Position numbers and translations under genes: made by a program. Under the pieces are notes generated by a model. That model was not told the DNA's origin. It did not search any database and saw only the letters and a list, made by a program, of their open reading frames with translations. 20,952 nt of DNA from a virus, in the IMG/VR virus record IMGVR_UViG_3300021139_000187, positions 1 to 20,952 of that record, one strand, 5' to 3'. The number at the start of each line of letters is the position of its first letter. Within the stretch, counting starts at the first letter, position 1. This document shows positions 16,455 through 20,952 of this stretch, piece by piece.

Positions 16455-16683
16455 TCATATCCCTTATTTGTCTTTTTAGGTCGTAATTTTCTGTCATTAC
16501 TTCTTGTAACATCTTGATGTGTTCCTTGTGTCTGTTCTCCATGACATTAATAAGGCTCTCAAGCTCTGTGCTCCACGAAGACATCTTCTGTCTTAATAGT
16601 GATCCGTGGTACCAGACATAGTTTTCTGTAATGCCTTCAATTATGATGTGATCTTTTATTTCAAACGGTTGCGTTTGTTCCAT
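16423..16683 (-). CDS. Coiled-coil small protein, function unknown
   Basis: I chose the ATG at 16681-16683 (86 residues, MEQTQPFEIKDH...) because GGAG lies six bases upstream and the polymerase gene ends 10 bases before. An upstream in-frame ATG at 16734 would overlap the polymerase end with no good site. The N-terminal part is beta-like (FEIKDHIIIEGITENYVWYHG). Residues about 30-80 form a charged helix with heptad spacing (ELESLINVMENRHKEHIKML) ending SQKHSKKD. I do not recognise the family. It may be a structural or adaptor protein within the replication set. Confidence 0.62.
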   Translation of the reverse strand: MEQTQPFEIKDHIIIEGITENYVWYHGSLLRQKMSSWSTELESLINVMENRHKEHIKMLQEVMTENYDLKRQIRDMNDSQKHSKKD

Positions 16684-16693
16684 TTCTCGCTCC

Positions 16694-18664
16694 TTAGTTT
16701 TTAGCTTCACCGTAACGTCTATGCGCGCCACCATCTGCTGCCAGAGGTATGCCCGGCATATAGCTCGGCTCCATAGTCATTTGCTCCAAGACCCATGTCT
16801 TGGCTACATTGACCTCGTCATCTGGCACAACGCATATTAACTCATCGTGCACAGTTCCTACTACGGGATAACGTTTGTTAACTCGTAGCATTCCGTCCGT
16901 CATCACAATCCTTGCTAGGGCTTGCGTGACATTGTTGGTTACTTTACCAGGGTAAAGTTTGGTAGCTTCTGGTCCGTATACATACTGACTCCTACCTTTA
17001 TCATCTTTAGTTCTGCGTAGATCGGGATACAGCAATTTCATGCCGTTTGATAATTCTATCTCACCCTTGCGAAATGTCAAACATTTGTACTTGTGCTCTT
17101 TACCACCGTACAAAGACGTCTCAATCAGCCCACCGCAGGTATCCCAAAATGATACGACTTGATACGCGGTGGCACGGTATATGTCAATGATCTTCTTGGC
17201 AGCCACGGCATGCACGGCAAGCTCTTGTAGGCTACAGGTGTGCGGTATATCCTCTAGCTTCTTAACGTTCTCATCCCAATCAAAAAACTTCTCGACCGCA
17301 TCCGACGTAACGCCAAGCGCTTTCGCGAACTTCTTTTCATACCGTACGGGCGGCGCTCCAAGAAAGCCGGTGAGTAATTGCGACGCGAACGACGACCATC
17401 CGAGTCCATAACCACACCCGAGTAGTGCACTTTTCGCAGACTGCCGTAGGTCAGGATGTGTTTCTTTATTGAGTCCGGGTATGTTAAACATCTGCGCTCC
17501 GAACGCCGCATAAGGGTCGCCACCTCCTTTGAAGATGTCGAGCATATCTTGATAGTCAGCCAACCACGCCAGAACCCGTGGCTCAATCTGTGATAAATCT
17601 CCAACAACGAGTTGCGAACCTTCGGGAGCCATAATTGCTTTACGTAAGAACGACCCACGTTTGAGGTTTTGCATATTGATAGCGGAGCCTTTGGCTGCCG
17701 ACCAACGTCCAGACTTCGCGCCATAGTACGAAAGCGGAACCGGAAGACTACCTCGCTGACTAATGTCCAAGAATCGCTGCGCTCGTGTACGCTCTGTGGT
17801 TGATTTAACCCGAAGACGCGCTTCACATAAAAGGGCAACGTCTTCACGTTCACCATTGAGTAGCGCTTGGAAAAGCGCGTCATTTTTAGCGAGTGCGAGT
17901 GTTTCTTTCCCGGTAGTTTTACTGACTTTTGTGGGCGGAACGACGCCAAGCGTTGTAAGAATGGCAGCAAACTGCGGATTCGACGCAAGCGCAGCCTCCT
18001 CAATGTTGAGAGTTTGTAGTAGTTCCTCACGTTTAATCCTTTCTTCTGAGAGTGCTTCGATGAGCATGGGTTGATCTAGTACAAGCACGGGGCGCGTGTA
18101 CATCTTGAGCGTCATGTCGATGAGTCTGAGTTCCTTAGCAGGGTAGCCTTGAACCAACCGTTGGAAAATTTGCTCACATAGGTATACATCGTGTTTGCAA
18201 TATTCTGCCAGTTCTCGCTCAATATTGATGTCACTAAGTCGTTCGAGTCCATTCGTTGAATGTACTGCCATTCCCTTGGCAGGGAGTCCAAAGTCTTCAG
18301 CCAACTTTGCAAGTGAGTTTCCAACTTCCACGCCTCGTAAAGCTCTTGCCATTGATAAGGTGTCGAAGATGAAACAGGGGTGGACATCGTAGACCCACTC
18401 GAGGATAGAGATGTCAAACTGGGCGTTATGGGCAAGAACGGCAGTCTGTGACCAGTCGTACGTAGATAGTATTCGTGGAAGTTCGTCTCCTCTGTACCAT
18501 TGTGTAGGTCTATCACTTCCGTATTCGTGGATACAGGCTCCGAAAGCTGTGAATCGCGCATCTCTTATGTACTCCTCTGTGGTCATCTTACTTAGTGTGT
18601 AGTCCTTACTGTCCCACCTTGTCTCAAAGTCAATGGTCAGTATCGTCTTGTATGGGGCGCTCAA
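16694..18664 (-). CDS. polA: Family A DNA polymerase with 3'-5' exonuclease domain
   Basis: This 656-residue protein is the replicative polymerase of the cluster. The exonuclease domain shows Exo I DFE (Asp12/Glu14), Exo II NAQFD (Asp84) and Exo III YCKHD (Asp159). The polymerase domain shows motif A GDLSQIEPR (Asp356), motif B RQSAKSALLGCGYG (Arg407, Lys411, Tyr419) and motif C VHDE (His606, Asp607, Glu608). The residue matching E. coli Phe762 / T7 Tyr526 is Leu415. There is no 5'-3' exonuclease domain, as in T7-type enzymes. The start is a TTG at 18662-18664, overlapping the upstream TGA (TTGA), with AAGGAG at 18673-18678 eight bases away; the next in-frame Met (27) would remove Exo I. All catalytic residues are present. 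Confidence 0.95.
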   Translation of the reverse strand: MSAPYKTILTIDFETRWDSKDYTLSKMTTEEYIRDARFTAFGACIHEYGSDRPTQWYRGDELPRILSTYDWSQTAVLAHNAQFDISILEWVYDVHPCFIFDTLSMARALRGVEVGNSLAKLAEDFGLPAKGMAVHSTNGLERLSDINIERELAEYCKHDVYLCEQIFQRLVQGYPAKELRLIDMTLKMYTRPVLVLDQPMLIEALSEERIKREELLQTLNIEEAALASNPQFAAILTTLGVVPPTKVSKTTGKETLALAKNDALFQALLNGEREDVALLCEARLRVKSTTERTRAQRFLDISQRGSLPVPLSYYGAKSGRWSAAKGSAINMQNLKRGSFLRKAIMAPEGSQLVVGDLSQIEPRVLAWLADYQDMLDIFKGGGDPYAAFGAQMFNIPGLNKETHPDLRQSAKSALLGCGYGLGWSSFASQLLTGFLGAPPVRYEKKFAKALGVTSDAVEKFFDWDENVKKLEDIPHTCSLQELAVHAVAAKKIIDIYRATAYQVVSFWDTCGGLIETSLYGGKEHKYKCLTFRKGEIELSNGMKLLYPDLRRTKDDKGRSQYVYGPEATKLYPGKVTNNVTQALARIVMTDGMLRVNKRYPVVGTVHDELICVVPDDEVNVAKTWVLEQMTMEPSYMPGIPLAADGGAHRRYGEAKN

Positions 18665-18942
18665 TTAAACATCTCCTTGGGTGGTGCATCTCTCATATTA
18701 AGGTACTCAAAAAATTCTTTGGCTTTGTACATCATCTCAGACGCTTCCATCTCGTTGCAGTTAGCGGATGAGACATGCACAATTTGTGAGTCTGCTTCTT
18801 CAAAAATAATAACCGCACGACTTGCTTCTTTGCCGTAGCAGTGTAAGAGTCTAAACATTAGTTCTTGAAAGTGTTCAGACTCATCGGATGTCATATTTTT
18901 TACACGCGCTTCGACAAAGCGTGCTCGTTCATATTTGTCCAT
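18661..18942 (-). CDS. Small conserved protein upstream of the polymerase, function unknown
   Basis: This 93-residue protein has a strong AGGAG site eight bases before the ATG at 18940-18942. It starts helical and charged (DKYERARFVEARVKNM, SEHFQELMFRLLHCYG), then shows two hydrophobic strand-like stretches (SRAVIIFEE, SQIVHVSSANC) and a helical end. This could be a small alpha/beta fold, but I do not recognise the family. It overlaps the nuclease gene upstream by 14 bases, and its last codons carry the polymerase's ribosome site, so its translation probably sets polymerase output. Confidence 0.7.
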   Translation of the reverse strand: MDKYERARFVEARVKNMTSDESEHFQELMFRLLHCYGKEASRAVIIFEEADSQIVHVSSANCNEMEASEMMYKAKEFFEYLNMRDAPPKEMFN

Positions 18943-19222
18943 CTAATATCTCCTGTAATGTGTGTAAGTTATCTTCATTAATGATGTGTGCTTCCCCACC
19001 TGCGTTTGTTATATCTTGTAGATGTTTAAGTTGCAACGCCGTTGGCTTGCCTCCCTTAGCTTTAGCCTCGATGCCAATGAAGCGTCCTTTGTGACAGACT
19101 AGAAAGTCTGGCACGCCTGCATTACCAAATCCGCTACCAATCGGCATAGCGTAGTAGGCATTGTTGTTTTTAAGGATTGCTTTGATTTGCTTTTTAACTA
19201 AAGCTTCAGGAGTCATAGCCAT
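18929..19222 (-). CDS. VRR-NUC domain nuclease
   Basis: The protein has 97 residues, almost the whole length of a VRR-NUC domain, a PD-(D/E)XK-type nuclease fold in phages and in the Fanconi-related FAN1. The catalytic set is visible: an N-terminal helix with Glu6 (PEALVKKQIKAIL), GVPDFLV with Asp39, and FIGIEAKAKGG with Glu52 and Lys54, followed by TALQ with Gln64. Free-standing phage versions act on branched or flapped DNA such as junctions, which fits its place beside the polymerase. ATG at 19220-19222 has AGG about ten bases upstream; an ATG two codons later is possible. It overlaps the next gene by 14 bases. Confidence 0.87.
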   Translation of the reverse strand: MAMTPEALVKKQIKAILKNNNAYYAMPIGSGFGNAGVPDFLVCHKGRFIGIEAKAKGGKPTALQLKHLQDITNAGGEAHIINEDNLHTLQEILDGQI

Positions 19223-19253
19223 TAGAAAGTTGCCTTCTCGTATTGTGTTGTGT

Positions 19254-19463
19254 CTACTTTTTTGCGTTTGATTCTTTTAGGCTCGTTGTTAAGGAGCTTC
19301 GTGGGGAAAGGCCAAGTTGGATTTCTTCTGACCTTATCTGTCTGTTTAGGTAATTTCGTAGCCAATCGTGCCCTCCTAAATCGTAATACATTTCTTTCTG
19401 TGCATCGCTAAGGCGTATGCTTACTGTTATGCTTCCTGTGATTTCACTTTTGGATCTTGGCAT
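19254..19463 (-). CDS. Small ribbon-helix-helix-like protein, function unknown
   Basis: The protein has 69 residues. After a basic start (MPRSKSEITG) comes a strand-like SITVSIRLS, then helices DAQKEMYYDLGG and HDWLRNYLNRQI. One strand followed by two helices is the order in ribbon-helix-helix DNA-binding proteins, so it could be a small regulator; the match is by pattern only. The C-terminal third is polar and probably unstructured. ATG at 19461-19463 follows AAGGA at close spacing and overlaps the end of the zinc-finger-like gene by 20 bases. The VRR-NUC gene precedes the next start with a 31-base spacer. Confidence 0.6.
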   Translation of the reverse strand: MPRSKSEITGSITVSIRLSDAQKEMYYDLGGHDWLRNYLNRQIRSEEIQLGLSPRSSLTTSLKESNAKK

Positions 19464-19644
19464 CGTCCTTATCCTTGTGGTCGTGAGTTTCTGTTTCTTC
19501 TTTGTTAAAGAATATCTTCTTACAAACGGTGCACAACCAAGCAGGGCGAAAGATTTGATTCACCTCACCTGTGTGTACACCAAGAGGTCTGCCTTCATAG
19601 GTGTTGATCTTTTGGAACACTTGTCTTTTCCTCCATGCTGTCAT
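19444..19644 (-). CDS. Small zinc-finger-like protein, function unknown
   Basis: The protein has 66 residues. Cys38, Cys41, His54 and His56 (WLCTVCKKIFF ... THDH) form a C2H2-like metal site with a short final spacing. The region before it (INTYEGRPLGVHTGEVNQIF) may be a small beta element; the tail is very charged (KDKDDAKIQK). It could bind nucleic acid or a host protein. The ATG at 19642-19644 follows AAGG by seven bases. An in-frame GTG at 19618-19620 (residue 9) has a stronger GGAGG nine bases upstream, so the true start is uncertain. The ATG version overlaps the previous gene by 50 bases, the GTG version by 26. Confidence 0.58.
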   Translation of the reverse strand: MTAWRKRQVFQKINTYEGRPLGVHTGEVNQIFRPAWLCTVCKKIFFNKEETETHDHKDKDDAKIQK

Positions 19645-19849
19645 TTTTTAACCTTGCTTTCATCATTGCGTCCGCTACTTCATAAGAAAACTGTGTAAGT
19701 TCATCCGTATCGTATCTAATGCCTGAATGTTCAGACAACATCCCGAGCATAGCCATCCCTGCAAACCAGTCTCTCAAGTCCATGCCTTGTTGACCACCAA
19801 TAATCAAACCATCACCGTTTGTAATTATTCCGTTTGGAAATGCTTTCAT
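19595..19849 (-). CDS. Small conserved phage protein (GMDLRDWFAGMAM motif), function unknown
   Basis: I place the start at the ATG at 19847-19849 (84 residues, MKAFPNGIITNG...). It shares a base with the upstream TAA (TAATG) and has GGGAG at 19856-19860 six bases away; the ATG two codons earlier has no spacing. The sequence GMDLRDWFAGMAMLGML, then YEVADAMMKARLK, resembles small phage proteins that I recall as having a G-M-x-L-R-D-x-F-A helix and an A-D-A-M-x-x-A-R end. No function is known to me. The gene is coupled both upstream and downstream by overlaps. Confidence 0.7.
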   Translation of the reverse strand: MKAFPNGIITNGDGLIIGGQQGMDLRDWFAGMAMLGMLSEHSGIRYDTDELTQFSYEVADAMMKARLKNDSMEEKTSVPKDQHL

Positions 19850-20157
19850 TAACATCTCCCGTCCATGTCCACGGCTTTAGCTTTGTACTGACGTATTGCC
19901 TCAAGCTTAGCGTAAAACTTTTGAACGTGAACTAGCGCATCGCCGTAACGTCCGCTATCCACATCATCACAAATCACCTTTGCTTCTTCTATTGCGTTCT
20001 GATACAAGTTAAGCTCTGCGAGTGCATCGCCCAGTTGTAAATCTATTTCTCTTGTTTGATCATCCATTTGTTTACTCCTAAAAATTTTGTCAAAGTTTTC
20101 TGCAAACACATCCATGTTAACAGGTCGTTGTGTCGATCCTTTTCCTCCATCACTCAT
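19849..20157 (-). CDS. SDGGKGS-type small phage protein, with likely internal start
   Basis: The protein has 102 residues. The N-terminus MSDGGKGSTQRPV followed by FAENFDKIF resembles very short phage proteins that, as I recall, end soon after an F-D-x-x-F/W-x-x-I-F stretch. Here the frame continues without stop into a separate-looking helical protein (MDDQTREIDLQLGDALAELN, then AEAK/YAKLEAIRQYK-like helices). AGGAG at 20075-20079 lies seven bases before the in-frame ATG at 20065-20067, so a 72-residue product from residue 31 is likely made too. Main start: ATG at 20155-20157 with GGAG six bases upstream. Function unknown. The stop overlaps the next start. Confidence 0.7.
   Translation of the reverse strand: MSDGGKGSTQRPVNMDVFAENFDKIFRSKQMDDQTREIDLQLGDALAELNLYQNAIEEAKVICDDVDSGRYGDALVHVQKFYAKLEAIRQYKAKAVDMDGRC
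20065..20079 (-). promoter_or_regulatory. Strong internal ribosome-binding site and ATG inside the SDGGKGS gene
   Basis: On the minus strand AGGAG (20075-20079) is followed after seven bases by ATG (20065-20067), in frame with the 102-residue ORF. The spacing is as good as at the best true starts of the cluster, so a second 72-residue product starting MDDQTREIDLQ is expected, or two ancestral genes have fused. Confidence 0.55.
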
Positions 20158-20159
20158 GC

Positions 20160-20372
20160 TTATCTCCTTGCATAGTTTGTGTTTTTTAGGTAGAACTTAG
20201 CGCAGCGCCCCTCTACGACTGTCAGGGTTTTGTCTTTACGCATGGTGTCTTCTACTTGGGTAACTTCTTGTTTGCAGTCTTCCTGTTTAATGTAGGGAGT
20301 TTCAACCGCAATCATTCCGCAGTTAATGCCTTTACAAAAGAAAACAATTGCTAAGTACATGGCATCAGTCAT
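20160..20372 (-). CDS. Small cysteine-containing protein with hydrophobic start, function unknown
   Basis: The protein has 70 residues. A short hydrophobic stretch near the N-terminus (MYLAIVFFC) is too short for a confident signal peptide or membrane helix. Four cysteines (13, 18, 33, 57) could form disulfides if exported, or bind metal. The rest is charged (KQEDCKQEVTQVEDTMRKDK). ATG at 20370-20372 overlaps the upstream TGA (ATGA) and follows AGGGG at good spacing. I do not recognise the family beyond its likeness to small Cys-bearing phage proteins. Two bases separate it from the SDGGKGS start. Confidence 0.58.
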   Translation of the reverse strand: MTDAMYLAIVFFCKGINCGMIAVETPYIKQEDCKQEVTQVEDTMRKDKTLTVVEGRCAKFYLKNTNYARR

Positions 20373-20548
20373 TCTTTTCCCCTTGCACGAATTAAATGGG
20401 CCAAGTCAATTCCATCAGGATATTCAGATTCATCACACAACTTTGCACATTCCTCACGTTCATCTTCAGCAATAGCATCAACAATAGTGCGTACCATACC
20501 CTCACTAAAGTGTTCCAAAAGTATTTGTACCGCTGTATCTTTAATCAT
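20369..20548 (-). CDS. Small acidic helical phage protein, function unknown
   Basis: I place the start at the ATG at 20546-20548 (59 residues, MIKDTAVQILLEHF...), one base after the upstream TGA, with GGGGGT just ahead; an upstream in-frame ATG at 20579-20581 would lie inside the previous gene with no site. The protein is helical and acidic (MVRTIVDAIAEDEREECAKLCD) and ends DLAHLIRARGKE. The E-R-E-x-C-A-K-x-C pattern followed by an I-R-A/x-R-G end recurs in small phage proteins of unknown function, as far as I recall. Reinitiation after the upstream gene is the likely mode of translation. Confidence 0.62.
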   Translation of the reverse strand: MIKDTAVQILLEHFSEGMVRTIVDAIAEDEREECAKLCDESEYPDGIDLAHLIRARGKE

Positions 20549-20549
20549 T

Positions 20550-20897
20550 TCAACCCCCGGGCATATTAGGCATACAGTCAATCGGGTGTCTTGGCGCTGA
20601 ATCTAGCGTTGTTGATCCGTCATACTGCGTTACCCAGATAACTCTTTTGTTTGTCCATACATAAGTTGCATTGCATTCAGGCGAACCATACCCCCCATAA
20701 AACGACCAATCATCCATCAGTGGTTTAGCTTCTTCAATCGACATGAGTTTGCCGTGGTGTTTTCGTTGTACCTTGCGGTTTGCTTTTTCTCCATATCCGC
20801 CCCATCCGTATTCACCAAACACAATACCCTCTACGACTTCACCGCTCTCCAAAAACTCCATCAATTCATCATATGCGTTTAATTTTTCTTCAGTCAT
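20550..20897 (-). CDS. Conserved phage protein (YGWGGY / GGYGSPEC / MPGG), function unknown
   Basis: I place the start at the ATG at 20895-20897 (115 residues), six bases after AGGAG; the ATG directly before it has only three bases of spacing. An acidic helical start (EEKLNAYDELMEFLESG) leads to FGEYGWGGYGE, a basic patch (NRKVQRKHHGK), WSFYGGYGSPECNATYVWTN, and a strand VIWVTQYDG, ending NMPGG. This distinctive Gly/Tyr/Trp-rich pattern recurs, from memory, in phage proteins encoded near replication genes; no role is known to me. It is the first gene of the visible minus-strand run. Nothing clear marks a promoter in the 50 bases upstream. Confidence 0.72.
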   Translation of the reverse strand: MTEEKLNAYDELMEFLESGEVVEGIVFGEYGWGGYGEKANRKVQRKHHGKLMSIEEAKPLMDDWSFYGGYGSPECNATYVWTNKRVIWVTQYDGSTTLDSAPRHPIDCMPNMPGG

Positions 20898-20900
20898 CAT

Positions 20901-20952
20901 AAACTCCTAATAAAAATATGACATAGCAAGATACTGCAAGTATCCACACCGA
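20901..20952. other. Window edge upstream of the minus-strand run; short inverted repeat only
   Basis: These 52 bases hold no ORF I can support. They contain the ribosome site of the gene ending at 20897 and a small inverted repeat, GATAC at 20930-20934 with GTATC at 20940-20944 around five bases. No good promoter boxes are seen, so the operon may begin beyond the window. Confidence 0.3.

Noticed and set aside
17254-18030. 258-residue minus-strand ORF in another frame
   Set aside because: It lies wholly inside the family A polymerase, is Arg/Ser-rich with no recognisable motif, and the polymerase frame holds the conserved exonuclease and polymerase residues.
18112-18561. 149-residue minus-strand ORF overlapping the polymerase exonuclease domain
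   Set aside because: Out-of-frame shadow with Ser/Thr-rich sequence; the Exo I-III motifs are in the other frame.

Overview
The window looks like part of the genome of a tailed bacteriophage, probably a podovirus-like or related virus of a Gram-negative bacterium. The evidence is one giant virion-type 'polyvalent' protein next to a compact replication and recombination cluster of very tightly packed genes with short overlaps (TAATG, ATGA, TTGA, GTGA). No ribosomal, tRNA, metabolic, integrase or transposase gene is visible. Host and lifestyle cannot be fixed from this stretch. Base composition is moderately AT-rich, judged by eye.

Plus strand, 1-8653: after what may be the tail of an upstream gene (stop at 19-21), one 2870-residue ORF fills the left 40 percent. 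It has a Gly/Ala-rich hydrophobic N-terminal region, about 1,450 residues of charged coiled-coil-like sequence, an HExxH zinc-metallopeptidase module, and a C-terminal part resembling the large polyvalent protein-associated domain LPD38. It is most likely an internal or ejected virion protein that enters the cell with the DNA.

Minus strand, 20897 down to 8619: about 18 genes read right to left and converge on the giant gene, overlapping its 3' end by 35 bp. First come small phage proteins of unknown function (20897-19254: a YGWGGY/GGYG protein, a short acidic helical protein, a Cys-containing small protein, an SDGGKGS protein with a strong internal start, a zinc-finger-like protein and a ribbon-helix-helix-like protein). 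Next is the DNA module: VRR-NUC nuclease, family A DNA polymerase with 3'-5' exonuclease (TTG start), a coiled-coil protein, a small HExxH metallopeptidase, a Cas4/RecB-like PD-(D/E)XK nuclease with a four-Cys set typical of an Fe-S cluster, an HNH-type nuclease, an SNF2-type helicase, a coiled-coil protein, a Cys4 protein with an acidic tail resembling an ssDNA-binding protein, an HTH protein, a small protein, an archaeo-eukaryotic-type primase fused to a P-loop helicase-like ATPase, and a small GQGFFIP protein.

Together the minus-strand genes supply priming, unwinding, synthesis, ssDNA protection and junction or end processing, so the phage looks fairly self-sufficient for replication, with no DnaB-type helicase in view. 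There is no gene-free stretch above 150 bases. I see no CRISPR array, insertion sequence, tRNA or attachment site. The points most worth follow-up are the clamp-binding-like motifs in the giant protein, the convergent 3' overlap with an embedded hairpin, the hairpin in front of the HTH gene, the Leu in the polymerase O-helix, and the internal start in the SDGGKGS gene. I did not find convincing evidence of a wholly new system.
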